A DNA stretch of 64,000 bases from Rudanella lutea DSM 19387 (GCF_000383955.1 NZ_KB913013.1:5041694-5105693); one strand, 5' to 3'. Positions 8,034 to 16,989 are shown, counted from the first letter of the stretch. Numbers and translations are program-made. The notes: generated by a model not told the origin, from the sequence alone.

Positions 8034-8326
8034 AAGAGCTACTGGCCCACTTCAACAAAGCGTTTGAGAGTAAAGCGCGGCTGAGTATTATGTCGGTGCT
8101 GATGGTCAACGAGTCGATGAGCTTCAACGGGCTCAAAGAGTTGCTGGCCCTCACCGACGGAAACCTCGCTACGCACCTCCGCGCGCTCGAAGAAGCCGGG
8201 TATGTGCTGGTGCAGAAACAGTTTGTTGGCCGAAAACCCAATACAACCTATCAGGCTTCAGAAGCAGGTCGGCAGGCCTTCACCGAACACCTCAACGCGC
8301 TCGAAGCTTTCATTCGTACGATTTAA
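8030..8326 (+). CDS. Winged-helix transcriptional regulator (HTH_34, MarR/ArsR-like)
   Basis: 98 residues starting MKELLAHFNKAFESKARL. It has a helix-turn-helix and wing: ARLSIMSVLMVNESMSFNGLKELLALTDGNLATHLRALEEAGYV, then the wing KQFVGRKPNTTYQASEAGR. This is the 'winged helix DNA-binding domain' family (PF13601 type) that regulates small operons. The longer frame from 7883 is an N-terminal extension inside the previous gene and is rejected. It is coupled to the membrane protein upstream by a 4-base overlap and followed by a hairpin. Confidence 0.88.
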   Translation: MKELLAHFNKAFESKARLSIMSVLMVNESMSFNGLKELLALTDGNLATHLRALEEAGYVLVQKQFVGRKPNTTYQASEAGRQAFTEHLNALEAFIRTI

Positions 8327-8380
8327 GCGCTGCTTTGTAGCCCTTCCTGCTACGCCCGCTCACGACTTTTTTTGGGTGCC

Positions 8381-8404
8381 AGCCCGTTTGAAAACAAACG
8401 GGCT
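8381..8404 (+). terminator. Perfect 10-bp hairpin after the winged-helix regulator
   Basis: AGCCCGTTTG-AAAA-CAAACGGGCT, 55 bases after the stop. It lacks a strong T-run, but a loose one (ATTTTTC) follows within 15 bases. Confidence 0.5.
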
Positions 8405-8591
8405 GCTGTCCATTTTTCATGCATCAGATCGCCGATTTTGTTCGTTAAGAAGCTGTTCGGATTTGCAATTTGAGCATACAATGAGTGGATTTTGGTTCGC
8501 AAAAAGTGCCCTGTTGAGGATCAAAAGACGCCATTGGCGGCCAACTTGATTAATTCAAAACCGCTTCGAGTGAATGCTAAACGAAAACGGC

Positions 8592-9389
8592 ATGCGTCGG
8601 AATGCTACAAAGTGCTTACTTTTCGGGCTATTGGCTGCTGGGCTGCCTGCTATGGCTCAACCAATTCCGGTGCCGCTTGGGCCCATTGCCAATGATACTG
8701 AGTTGAGACCCCCGGTACGCCGACCCTGGTCGCGCGATATAACGACCTACTACCGGATGGGTTGGCAGAATATTGCGCTCGACCCTCTCAATGCCGAATT
8801 GGTCCGTAACGGGTACACCGCTCTGACCGGGCGCTTTCGAACGGTTGGGATGGGTACGCAAATGAAAATTTCGCGTCAGCCCATTTTTCTGCTTACCGAT
8901 ATTAACTTCGGCCTAGGGACCCGATCGGCCACCAACGGGACCAATAAGGCCAGTATCGGCGTGTCGACGTTCCGGCTGGGCATGGGTTACCGAATTATTC
9001 AACGGGCGGGGTTTGGGCTAATGCCAACGCTGGGGGTGATGTCGATACCGATTCGGCTACGTATTGCGAGTGGGCAGAGTCAGACGCCCACGCTGTCGGC
9101 GGCCCTAAACAACCCCGGCGCATCGCAGTCGACACAACTTAACACAACGGCCGGTGCGGTTGATCTGGGCCTGACGGCCACTTACCGGTTTGGGGTACAA
9201 CGCCGGTACGACGATTGTGTCAATCACGAGCAAGCGCTGGTAGTTGCCCTCGACGGGGGCTACCGGGTGGGCTCACGGCCCGAGTTCATCACCGAAACCA
9301 ATCCGCTGCAACGGGTGTCGTTTAGATCGTCTGGCTGGTACGTGGGCCTCCGTATTGGAGCCGCATTCCGCACCGACCGCAAGCTGTAA
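8592..9389 (+). CDS. Exported protein, probable outer-membrane beta-barrel
   Basis: About 265 residues from the ATG at 8592 (an upstream ATG at 8574 adds six residues). MRRNATKCLLFGLLAAGLPAMAQ is a signal peptide. The rest has alternating strands ending in aromatic or basic residues (TTYYRMGWQNIAL, GFGLMPTLGVMSIPIRLRIA, GAVDLGLTATYRFGVQRR, ALVVALDGGYRVG, SSGWYVGLRIGAAFRTDRKL), as in small outer-membrane barrels. No family is recognised. It stands alone. Confidence 0.55.
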   Translation: MRRNATKCLLFGLLAAGLPAMAQPIPVPLGPIANDTELRPPVRRPWSRDITTYYRMGWQNIALDPLNAELVRNGYTALTGRFRTVGMGTQMKISRQPIFLLTDINFGLGTRSATNGTNKASIGVSTFRLGMGYRIIQRAGFGLMPTLGVMSIPIRLRIASGQSQTPTLSAALNNPGASQSTQLNTTAGAVDLGLTATYRFGVQRRYDDCVNHEQALVVALDGGYRVGSRPEFITETNPLQRVSFRSSGWYVGLRIGAAFRTDRKL

Positions 9390-9491
9390 ATCGCCGGGCC
9401 GATCGAACTAAATTGGGGTTCCTATTGTCATTGCGGCATCGACAACTCCGATTGTTTTTGTTACGCTTCAACCACAAACCAGTCAGTATGT

Positions 9492-10535
9492 ATGCTTTCG
9501 GATTCGGCTATTGACCAGATGAATACGTACGGGCGTCAGCGTCAGCCGTTTCTGTTTTTGCTGGATTTTGATGGCCGGATGCCCCTCGTGCTACGCCCCG
9601 ATGAGTGGGCCGCGTACGATGTTCAGTTCGATTTTACCGGAGAACCGGTTGCGTCGGCTCCCCGGCCGCCGGTTTGCCGACCGGTTTCGTTTCAGAAATA
9701 CCCGATTTCGTTTGAACATTACCGCATCGGGTTCGACTATGTGGTGCAGAATATCCGGCTCGGTAACTCCTTTCTGGTCAATCTGTCGGCCCAAACGCCC
9801 ATCGAAACGAATCTGACCCTACCCGAGCTATACACCCACACGGCAGCCCGCTACAAGGTTCGGCTGGCCGACCGGTTCGTGTGCTTTTCGCCCGAATCGT
9901 TTGTGCAGATTCACGGAAACCGGCTGGCGAGTTTTCCGATGAAAGGAACCATTTCGGCTCAGGTACCCAATGCCCAGGCTACCATTTTGGCCGATGCCAA
10001 AGAAGCTGCCGAACACGCAACCATTGTTGACCTGATTCGGAACGACCTGAGTCAAATAGCCCTGAAGGTATGGGTAGAGCGGTACCGGTATCTGGATCGG
10101 CTGGAGACGAGCGGGGGCGGGCTGTGGCAGGTAAGCTCCGAAATTGCCGCCCTGCTACCCAACAACTGGCCCGATCAAATGGGGTCGCTGCTGGCAAGTT
10201 TGCTGCCCGCCGGGTCGATTAGTGGCGCTCCGAAACCTAAAACGGTCGACATTATACGTAAGGCCGAAGGCTACGAACGCGGCTATTATACGGGAATATG
10301 CGGCTATTTCGATGGGGCTAATCTGGACTCCGGGGTAATGATTCGCTTTATCGAAGCGAGTGGCGGGCAGCTTATTTTCAAAAGTGGAGGGGGTATTACG
10401 GCCCGGTCCGACGCCCGCTCGGAGTATCAGGAAATGATCCAAAAAGTGTATCTGCCCATTACGCATGCATCCACAACCCTGCCTCGAAACCCTGTGCGTT
10501 CGGCACCGTCAACTTCAGAATCTATCGGCGCATAA
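9492..10535 (+). CDS. pabB: Aminodeoxychorismate synthase component I
   Basis: 347 residues. Converts chorismate plus ammonia to 4-amino-4-deoxychorismate, the first dedicated step to the p-aminobenzoate part of folate. The chorismate-binding core is complete: VQNIRLGNSFLVNLSAQTPI, FCFSPESFVQIHGN-type strand, FPMKGTIS, DLIRNDLSQIA, and LPAGSISGAPKPKTVDII followed by ERGYYTGICGYFDG. The N-terminus is shorter than in E. coli PabB, which is common in this phylum. The next gene, the lyase, overlaps its 3' end by 71 bases. The glutaminase (PabA) is not in the window. folP, a later step of the same pathway, is at 48.4 kb. Confidence 0.9.
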   Translation: MLSDSAIDQMNTYGRQRQPFLFLLDFDGRMPLVLRPDEWAAYDVQFDFTGEPVASAPRPPVCRPVSFQKYPISFEHYRIGFDYVVQNIRLGNSFLVNLSAQTPIETNLTLPELYTHTAARYKVRLADRFVCFSPESFVQIHGNRLASFPMKGTISAQVPNAQATILADAKEAAEHATIVDLIRNDLSQIALKVWVERYRYLDRLETSGGGLWQVSSEIAALLPNNWPDQMGSLLASLLPAGSISGAPKPKTVDIIRKAEGYERGYYTGICGYFDGANLDSGVMIRFIEASGGQLIFKSGGGITARSDARSEYQEMIQKVYLPITHASTTLPRNPVRSAPSTSESIGA

Positions 10536-11082
10536 CGACCGGCTCAACCGCACGCGGCACGCTTTATGGCACCGGGCCGATGCACTGCGGCTCGACGAGG
10601 TCGTGAGGTTGCCCGACTGGCTCCGGTCCGAGCAGGTGTATAAGTGCCGGGTAACGTATGGGCCTGACGTTCAGCTGGTCGAGTTTGAAGAATACAGCCC
10701 TCGGCGGGTACAAAGCCTCAGGCTGGTAGACGCCGACGGTCTCGATTATGCCTATAAATATGCCGACCGACGGGCTCTAAATGCCTTGTTTGCGCAACGT
10801 GGTTCGGCCGACGATGTGTTGCTGGTACGCGATGGTTTGCTGACCGATACCTCGTATGCCAACGTAGCTTTGTATGACGGCATACGGTGGCTGACGCCCG
10901 CCCGGCCTTTGCTGGCTGGTACCATGCGGGCCCGGCTACTGGCCGAGGGGGTGCTGCACCCGGCCGAGATCCGCCCGGCCGATATTCCCCATTTCAAGGG
11001 GCTCAAGCTGCTCAACGCCATGCTCGACTGGGACCAAACCCCCATGCTGGATATAGGGCAGATTCTCAGTACTGGACATTAG
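10465..11082 (+). CDS. pabC: Aminotransferase class IV, probable aminodeoxychorismate lyase
   Basis: 205 residues, PLP-dependent class IV fold. Following pabB directly, it most likely cleaves aminodeoxychorismate to p-aminobenzoate and pyruvate. Visible motifs are HNDRLNRTRHALW near the N-terminus, VYKCRVTYGPD (with the likely PLP lysine region), DYAYKYADR, LLTDTSYANVALYDGIRWLTP, and the phosphate-binding PLLAGTMRARLLAEG. It overlaps pabB by 71 bases, unusually long, but the protein needs nearly all of this N-terminus to align. Its last codons form part of a 32-bp inverted repeat. Confidence 0.82.
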   Translation: MHPQPCLETLCVRHRQLQNLSAHNDRLNRTRHALWHRADALRLDEVVRLPDWLRSEQVYKCRVTYGPDVQLVEFEEYSPRRVQSLRLVDADGLDYAYKYADRRALNALFAQRGSADDVLLVRDGLLTDTSYANVALYDGIRWLTPARPLLAGTMRARLLAEGVLHPAEIRPADIPHFKGLKLLNAMLDWDQTPMLDIGQILSTGH

Positions 11083-11151
11083 ATGTTAGACATTAGACCT
11101 CCCTACAGAATGGTAGTAAGTCTAATGTCTAACATCTAATGTCCAGTACTG
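11067..11151. repeat. Perfect 32-bp inverted repeat made of 7-base words
   Basis: The left arm 11067-11098 and right arm 11120-11151 are exact reverse complements with a 21-base loop. The arms consist of 7-base words (ACATTAG, ATGTTAG, ACATTAG; complement TCTAATG, TCTAACA, TCTAATG), flanked by CAGTACTGG. The left arm includes the pabC stop (11080-11082), and the element lies between convergent genes. It probably acts as a bidirectional terminator. A related element is at 51714-51957. Confidence 0.9.
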
Positions 11152-11180
11152 AAGGGCAGATTATCCCATAGCTGACAACA

Positions 11181-11738
11181 TTACTGTACCACAGCCGGGT
11201 CGTGTGCCAGGTTCGAATATAATTGCAGAGCTTCCTGTACCCCGTGAAAGACCTCTTCTTCGTGGCCTTTGGCGTGCACCCGTACGTACGATTCAACGGC
11301 CTGGTGGCTCGCTGAGGTGTTGAAAAAGCGCGAAATACGGGCCATAGGTGGCACCAGGGGGCTTTTCTGGAGGGCTACATTAATTTCTTTAGCTTCGGTC
11401 GAGAGGCCTTCGCCCACGTAAGCGGCTCCCAGCAGTTTCCACGATGACCACGAGGCAAAATAGGTCGGGTATTGTTGTGGAATGGGTGCCCCTGTTGCCA
11501 ACAAGTCGGCTACGAGATACGGGGTGCGGCATTGCAGAAGTCGGTCGTAACCCGGCAGGTAGGCAGCCTGTTCGGTCAGGGCTCGTTCGAGGGCGCGGTA
11601 GTACGCCAGGTTTATACAGAGAAGTTGCTGGTACTGTTTCAGTGGGAGCACGTCGTTGCTCGGATTGGCCGAGAGCAAGCCCCGAATCTGCTCATGCAGC
11701 CGCCCGGCCTGCTGTTGAAGAAGTGAGAGAAAGTTCAT
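11181..11738 (-). CDS. Heme-oxygenase-like protein
   Basis: 185 residues, all-helical by pattern. RLHEQIRGLL at the N-terminus places a histidine where heme oxygenases carry the heme ligand. ALTEQAAYLPGYDRL, a basic patch with DLLATGAP, and LLGAAYVGEGLSTEAKEIN match the distal-helix region 'LG-x-x-YV-x-EG' of bacterial biliverdin-producing heme oxygenases. If active, it would open heme to biliverdin with release of iron and CO. There is no ferredoxin, phytochrome or heme-uptake gene next to it, so the role (iron recovery or otherwise) is open. The middle of the distal motif is divergent. Confidence 0.5.
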   Translation of the reverse strand: MNFLSLLQQQAGRLHEQIRGLLSANPSNDVLPLKQYQQLLCINLAYYRALERALTEQAAYLPGYDRLLQCRTPYLVADLLATGAPIPQQYPTYFASWSSWKLLGAAYVGEGLSTEAKEINVALQKSPLVPPMARISRFFNTSASHQAVESYVRVHAKGHEEEVFHGVQEALQLYSNLAHDPAVVQ

Positions 11739-11957
11739 AATCGTTGAAATAGTAACCCAGACAGATACACCCGCGCGCGCCCGAAACTCCCGCCCGTGGG
11801 GAGTATGAATAGTCTACCAATCGTGTATGCAAAATTGTGTAAACGGCCGGGTATATAGAAGTAAATCTGAGCCAGTGGCCCTACTTTCTGAGACCTGCCT
11901 GTAGGGTAGCGGAAGTGTTCTGATTTTTACCCAAACGTAGGTTTTGCGATCGGCCCG

Positions 11958-12881
11958 TCAACGGGAAATGAGCGTGGCGATTTGATGACTCAACGCGTCG
12001 GTGGGTTGGGTACCATCGAGCCATTGAATAGGCAGGCCGTCGCGTTCCATTTTTCGAAAAAACGTCATTTGGCGCTTGGCAAACTGATAAATGGCCGTTT
12101 CGAGCCGGGTAGCCATCGTTTCGTAGTCCAGTTCACCGCTCAGGTATTGCGTGATAAACTTATATTCCAGACCGTAGAAAACGAGTTTTTCGGCCGGGAC
12201 GCCCTGCGCCAGCAGTTGCTTCACTTCGTCGATCATGCCATGCTGCAAGCGGTGCCGGAGCCGCGTGCTGATGCGCTGGCGACGCAGCTCAACGGGGACG
12301 TCGATGCCAAACAGCCGGGCCTCGTAGGCCGGGCCTGCCCCAAGCTGCACGTCGGGGTGGGCGTTGAGGTACAGGCTTATTTCGACCGCCCGGATAAGCC
12401 GCTTGCGGGTCGAGGTATCGGCAACCGGGCTGTAGGCCGATGGAGTTTGGCGGAATCGGTGGGCCAATTGTTCGTCGGTGAGGGTGCCGAGTTCGGCCCG
12501 CAAGGGTTCATTGACGGGAATAGCCGTGTAGGCGTGGCCTTTCAGCACTGCTTCGATATACAGGCCGGTACCTCCGCACACAATGGGCAGGCGCCCCCGG
12601 CTCTGAATATCGGCCACGGCCCGGTGAAAATCCTGCTGATACCGGTACAGATTGTAGTCGTCGCCAGCGTCTACAACGTCGATGAGGTGGTACGAGATCG
12701 TCTGGTTATCAGTCGTGTATTCGTCGAGATCTTTGCCCGTGCCAATGTCCATGCCCCGGTACACCTGCCGTGAGTCGGCGCTGATGATTTCACCGCCCAG
12801 TTGCCGGGCCACCTGCACCGCCAGTCGGGTTTTGCCACTGGCGGTAGGGCCTAAAATAACAAGCAGGGGCGAAGTGTTCAT
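11958..12881 (-). CDS. miaA: tRNA dimethylallyltransferase
   Basis: 307 residues. Transfers a dimethylallyl group to N6 of A37 in tRNAs reading UNN codons. The P-loop GPTASGKTR is at residues 11-19, followed by SADSRQVYRGMDIGTGK (substrate and tRNA contacts), DDYNLYRYQ, VCGGTGLYIEAVLKG, the helical insertion with RKRLIRAVEI, and the C-terminal QFAKRQMTFFRK. The length is typical. It starts 6 bases after the stop of the upstream gene at 12888, so the two form an operon. Confidence 0.96.
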   Translation of the reverse strand: MNTSPLLVILGPTASGKTRLAVQVARQLGGEIISADSRQVYRGMDIGTGKDLDEYTTDNQTISYHLIDVVDAGDDYNLYRYQQDFHRAVADIQSRGRLPIVCGGTGLYIEAVLKGHAYTAIPVNEPLRAELGTLTDEQLAHRFRQTPSAYSPVADTSTRKRLIRAVEISLYLNAHPDVQLGAGPAYEARLFGIDVPVELRRQRISTRLRHRLQHGMIDEVKQLLAQGVPAEKLVFYGLEYKFITQYLSGELDYETMATRLETAIYQFAKRQMTFFRKMERDGLPIQWLDGTQPTDALSHQIATLISR

Positions 12882-12887
12882 GCTGGG

Positions 12888-13766
12888 TCAGGAGGTAAGC
12901 GGGTCTGAAGAAGTAAACCGTAATTTCTTTACAAACTTAATGCTCCCCGCGTTCCAGACCGGAATAAGCCCCGTTGTATCGTCGATTCGGTGCGGGTAAT
13001 GCCGTTCCAGGGTGATGGGGTCGAGCCAGAATAGTTGAGGCCCCGTTTCGCCCAGCCGTTCGAAGCCCAGCCGCTCGTAACTGCGCCCGTCCGACCAGTC
13101 GCGGTCGGCATAGGTCATAATGTCGTCGGGTGCATGCGCGGTCACAAATGCTTTCAGAAGCTTATCGAGACCGCCCACCACCGTACAGCCCAGTCGGTTG
13201 GCAAACCGCACCAGTTCGTACGAGCGGTAGGGCTGCCCATCGCGCGGAATCGTGCGGGGATGGCTAAACGTAGCTACGGCAACCAGGCATTCGGGTTGTC
13301 TGGCCTGCTCAGGGGTAAGATAGTCGGGCGGAAGTACCCGAAAATAGCGCTGCGGAAGCCACAGGCCGTATTTATACTTCGACGCGGTGGCTACCTGAAG
13401 ATGATTTTGTTCCAGAAATGCCAGCGCCGTCGGGCGGTCAATGCGCCGAACCTGCGTTAGCCGGGCCGGTATCCGCACCGAATCGCCCGCGAGCGCCCGT
13501 ATCCGCGAGGCCACTACGGCCGGTTTCGACTGCTCGACATCGGCCCAAAGATGCACCACCAACCAGCCCTCGGCCCGCAGCCGTTCCGACAGGTCGCGGA
13601 AAAAAGGCTCGGGATCGGTGGTGAGCCGGAGCCGTTCGTACGTTGGCAAATCGACCCGGTGCAGCAGGGTGCGGGTGCCCGGAATCGGGTCGAGCACAAA
13701 GGGCGTTAGGCCGGTTGGCGGTTTGAGCCGGTTTGGGTCCGGGGGCGGGTTGGGGTTACTGGACAA
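12888..13766 (-). CDS. Unrecognised protein with a phage-endonuclease-associated C-terminal module
   Basis: 292 residues, soluble. After a proline-rich start, residues ~105-285 carry a recurring pattern: RIDRPTALAFLEQNHLQ, KYKYGLWLP, CLVAVATFSHPRTI, SYELVRFANRLGCTVVGGLDKLLKAF, DIMTYADRDWSDGRSYERLGF. The same arrangement is familiar to me from the C-terminal part of some phage and mobile-element homing-type endonucleases, where it resembles an acetyltransferase-like fold. No nuclease motif is seen here. It is cotranscribed with miaA, which suggests a housekeeping context; the function is unknown. Confidence 0.6.
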   Translation of the reverse strand: MSSNPNPPPDPNRLKPPTGLTPFVLDPIPGTRTLLHRVDLPTYERLRLTTDPEPFFRDLSERLRAEGWLVVHLWADVEQSKPAVVASRIRALAGDSVRIPARLTQVRRIDRPTALAFLEQNHLQVATASKYKYGLWLPQRYFRVLPPDYLTPEQARQPECLVAVATFSHPRTIPRDGQPYRSYELVRFANRLGCTVVGGLDKLLKAFVTAHAPDDIMTYADRDWSDGRSYERLGFERLGETGPQLFWLDPITLERHYPHRIDDTTGLIPVWNAGSIKFVKKLRFTSSDPLTS

Positions 13767-13802
13767 TCGTTGTCACGAAAGATTGAGTGGATGAAATTGG
13801 CT

Positions 13803-14219
13803 TCAGTTCGTCTCGGTGTACGTCTTGAAATTATTTAGAATAGCTTGCCAGCCAGCCTGTTGCATCTCGACAGGGTTCTGGTTTTCGGCATCGAACGTGG
13901 TGGTTACCTGCGTGGTGTTGTCCTGCGCATCGAAGCGGGTAGTTACCTGTCGTCCGTCGGGCATGGTGTAGGCCAGTTCCTGCCCATCTAAAACCCGGTC
14001 GTAAATAGCTTCAAAGTCGAAACCGAAGCTTCCGTCTTTGGCTTCCATACGGGCCATATACTTGCCGCCGGGCCGCAAATCGTTTTCGGCGCTGGGGCAC
14101 TGCCAGTCGTCGGTGGCGAAGTTCCAGCGGGTAATGTGTGCGGGCTCAGTCCAGTAGGCCCAGACTTTGCCAATTGGGGCGGCAATGTTTGCCTGAATCG
14201 TGATTTTAGTGGATTCCAT
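13803..14219 (-). CDS. SRPBCC / AHSA1-type ligand-binding protein
   Basis: 138 residues: ITIQANIAAPIGKVWAYWTEPAHITRWNFATDDW at the N-terminus, RMEAKDGSFGFDFEAIYDRV in the middle, and MQQAGWQAILNNFKTYTE at the C-terminus. These are the marks of the START-like AHSA1 family, which has a hydrophobic ligand cavity. The ligand is unknown. Single gene, convergent with nothing, ending near 13803. Confidence 0.9.
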   Translation of the reverse strand: MESTKITIQANIAAPIGKVWAYWTEPAHITRWNFATDDWQCPSAENDLRPGGKYMARMEAKDGSFGFDFEAIYDRVLDGQELAYTMPDGRQVTTRFDAQDNTTQVTTTFDAENQNPVEMQQAGWQAILNNFKTYTETN

Positions 14220-14263
14220 AGGGTTGTTTGGCTGTTTTTGAGTCGACCAAAGTAACGAAAGGT

Positions 14264-15043
14264 TTACGCATTTAAAACTTCCAGAATTGCTCGTTCTACG
14301 GGGTAGAGCTCTTGTGCGGGCCGAAAGATATTCCAGTCGGTGTGGGGCTGTAGTGGTGGCTGCGCCATAAATTTAGGCTCGGTGCCGTGGTGATCCTGAG
14401 CGGCATGAACCGTGAATGGATGGAGCAAATAGACCGTGCCGGCCTGGCCCGTAGCCAGGGCCTCGGGATGGTCTGGTAAGCAGGCTACTTGATGAGCCAC
14501 TTCCAGAAACGAGAGCCCCTGTTCGCCTGCTGGTTGCAGAATTTTGGCTACGTCGCGGTGCGAACCTACCCGCACACGGGTTGGCGCATCGTGCTCGGTT
14601 ACGTCTGAAAACAGAAAGAGCATCAGCAACGCGCGGCCCCGGGAGTGTATGTTGATTCGCCAGTTGAAATAATCGGTTGGGTCGTCGCCCGGAAAGCTCG
14701 CATCCACGTGCCAGCCCGTATCACCCGCCGACACCTGACTCGGAAACCGGATGGGAAAGGAGCCCAGACTCGCCCGGGGTACCCACCGGCCGGGACCGAC
14801 CAACTGATCGAATGCCCGGTGTAGAACAGGCGTGTTGGCGGCCTTTTGGAATGGCTCTCCGGTCATTTCCCCAATCCGAAATACGGGCTGTGTCCATGTC
14901 GCGGGGGCTTGCGGGTCGCACGGGATTGCCTGCCACAAAAGGGTGCGGCACTGTTGGGCGATTTCGATAGGGAAAGCCTCTGCAATTTGCACAAACCCAT
15001 CCCGAACGAATTGGTCAATTTGGTCGGCTGAGAGCTCGTTCAT
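14264..15043 (-). CDS. Phytanoyl-CoA dioxygenase (PhyH) family oxygenase
   Basis: About 259 residues from MNELSADQIDQFVRDGFVQI at 15043 (a longer frame from 15118 adds a poor N-terminus). Fe(II)/2-oxoglutarate oxygenase: the H-x-D pair is in WHVDASFPGDD and the distal His probably in LLHPFTVHAAQDHH, followed by a basic stretch for the 2-oxoglutarate carboxylate. DGFVQIAEAFPIE at the start is characteristic of PhyH proteins. The substrate is unknown and there are no clear partners. Confidence 0.82.
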   Translation of the reverse strand: MNELSADQIDQFVRDGFVQIAEAFPIEIAQQCRTLLWQAIPCDPQAPATWTQPVFRIGEMTGEPFQKAANTPVLHRAFDQLVGPGRWVPRASLGSFPIRFPSQVSAGDTGWHVDASFPGDDPTDYFNWRINIHSRGRALLMLFLFSDVTEHDAPTRVRVGSHRDVAKILQPAGEQGLSFLEVAHQVACLPDHPEALATGQAGTVYLLHPFTVHAAQDHHGTEPKFMAQPPLQPHTDWNIFRPAQELYPVERAILEVLNA

Positions 15044-15179
15044 GGTGTTTGTGAGGAGTGTGACAGGTGTGCCTGATTGATACAAAGTTCTGAATGAATG
15101 AGCCCAGAACCCAAACAAGCGGCCGTTGAATTTGGGGTACGCATTCGTTTGCCCGAGTGGCTGCGCTCTTGCTATGTTA

Positions 15180-16541
15180 TTAACCGTTCAAGTCAATGAT
15201 TTTGTCGGCTTCCCGTAAGCCACTCAGGTAGGCCCCGTGAACGGTTGAGAAATAGTCGACTTCGGTATGTTCGCCTGCAAAAAACAGTCGGTTGTTTACA
15301 GTTTCGGCGAGGTCGTCAAAATGCCGCATCTCAGTCCCGACGGCGGTGTAGGAGTAGGCTCCGAGCGAATTTGGGTTCGTCTGCCAGCGAGTGCGTAACA
15401 ACTGGGTTGGGTTCGGAACACCCGTGCCGTACATATCGCGTAGGTGGGCCATGATTTCGCCGGTAACTTGCGCGTCGGTCATGTTTTCGGTTTGCCGGGC
15501 ATAATCGGCGTAGGCAAACGTCATCAGGCCATTGGTTTCCGGGTGAACCGTTTTCAGATTCAGAAAATAATTGAATTTATCCGGGGTTTCGGGGGTGTAC
15601 GACAGGTACTGCACATTGTCCCAGAAAGCCGTGTTCCAGGTCAGCAGAAACTTGTTCACGCAGTTCATACCTATTTTCCCAATGGCGTTTTGCTTTTGAG
15701 CGGGTAGCGCGGGCGTAAATTGAATCGTATTTGCTTTCAGTACGCCCAACGGCACGGTCACGAGTACGTAATCGCTCGTGGTCACGGTGCCGTTGTGGGT
15801 CACGCTCACGTTCCTGGCCGAGTAGTCAATTTTTGTTACACGCTGATTGAGCTGAACCGACAAGCCCTGAGCCAGATAGTTGGCAATGGTATCGTAGCCA
15901 TTGGTGATGATGTGGTCGACACCGCCAAATTCTTCGCCTTCATCGTAAAGTAGGGATGAGAGGGTATCCAGATCACCGCAGTCGAACGTCAGGTACGTAG
16001 AGAGTAGGAATTTCCAAAGGCGATCGTTGGCGTAGGCAGGGTACAGTTTGTTGAAAACCGTCGCAAAGCTTTGCGTGGCGCTCCCTTGCTTCATCAATGA
16101 GCCCAGGATGGTGTAAAACTCATTTTCGGCCCTGTCGTACAAAGTTGCTGTTCGTAAGGTACCGCCCACATCATACGACTTTCGGCTTTCGTCGCGGGTA
16201 TGGAATGTAGTCATACCGGCCTGTTGCGCAAGTGTAGTAATCGGGTTTCCACTGATGCCGTGAATCCAACTCGCTCCCTCATCAAAAGCAACGCCAGCGC
16301 TTCGGTTGGTTCTTAAACGCCCGCCTACTTTCTCCTACGCTTCGAGCACGGTAACCGTAAAGCCTCTTTCTTTCAGCTTTTTAGCTGCAGCCAGACCCGA
16401 TATGCCCGCGCCTACCACAATGACGGTTTTACCGTTGGGCGCAACCGCCGTGCCCTGCTGACACGAACTCGCCAGCAGTGAAGAGGTCCATAAAACGGGT
16501 AACCCGGTTAACGCATCCAGAATAAATTGGCGTCTATGCAT
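15180..16541 (-). pseudogene. Flavin monoamine oxidase interrupted by one in-frame TAG
   Basis: FAD-dependent amine oxidase, 453 sense codons plus one internal stop. The N-terminus has MHRRQFILDALTG, a twin-arginine-like start, with a lipobox-like ASSC. Then come the dinucleotide-binding motif VIVVGAGISGLAAAKKL and VTVLEA, where a TAG (complement of 16335-16337) falls exactly where the family continues with a polar residue. The same frame goes on EKVGGRLRT, FDEGASWIHG and without further stops to the C-terminal FFAGEHTEVDYFSTVHGAYLSG. From the stop to the ATG at 16214 is exactly 41 codons, so no frameshift is involved. It is a CAG-to-TAG-type nonsense change, a read error, or a suppressed stop. 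The remainder looks well preserved, so any loss is recent. Confidence 0.85.
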
Positions 16542-16578
16542 CGTTTTTAAGCGTACTTAGGCCCGCTTGCCGACCCGA

Positions 16579-16929
16579 TTAGCTTCTGAGGATTTTCTCC
16601 ATGGCTTTGCCTTTCGCTAATTCATCAATCAGCTTATCCAGATAGCGAACCTGTTGCACGAGTTTATCTTCGATGTCTTCTATCCGATGTCCACAGATCA
16701 CCCCCGTAATTTTCGACGCATTAGCGTTCAGGCCCGGTGCTTCGGCGAAGAAGGTTTCAAAATCGCTTTTCCTGTCGATTTGCGCTTGCAGTGCATCGGC
16801 ATCGTAACCGGTTAGCCAGCAGATAATTGTATCGACCTCCGCCCTCGTACGTCCTTTTTTCTCTGCTTTTTGGACGTACAACGGATAAACGCTCGAAAAC
16901 AGCATGCGGTAAATTCGAGAGTGATTCAT
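16579..16929 (-). CDS. DUF2200 family protein
   Basis: 116 residues: [24 protein letters not shown] at the N-terminus, [71 protein letters not shown]. This is the complete DUF2200 pattern; the function is unknown. It is last in a same-strand run (ProDH, DUF5990, GyrI-like, ACT, DUF2200) with gaps of 8-60 bases. Confidence 0.92.
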   Translation of the reverse strand: MNHSRIYRMLFSSVYPLYVQKAEKKGRTRAEVDTIICWLTGYDADALQAQIDRKSDFETFFAEAPGLNANASKITGVICGHRIEDIEDKLVQQVRYLDKLIDELAKGKAMEKILRS

Positions 16930-16989
16930 GGTGTTCCAGATTTAGACATTAAAAAACCCATTCCTTTATTAGCGAATAGAATTCAATCG

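Noticed and set aside
11982-12773. 263-codon open frame antisense to miaA
   Set aside because: Complete miaA motifs on the other strand; no protein family seen in this frame.
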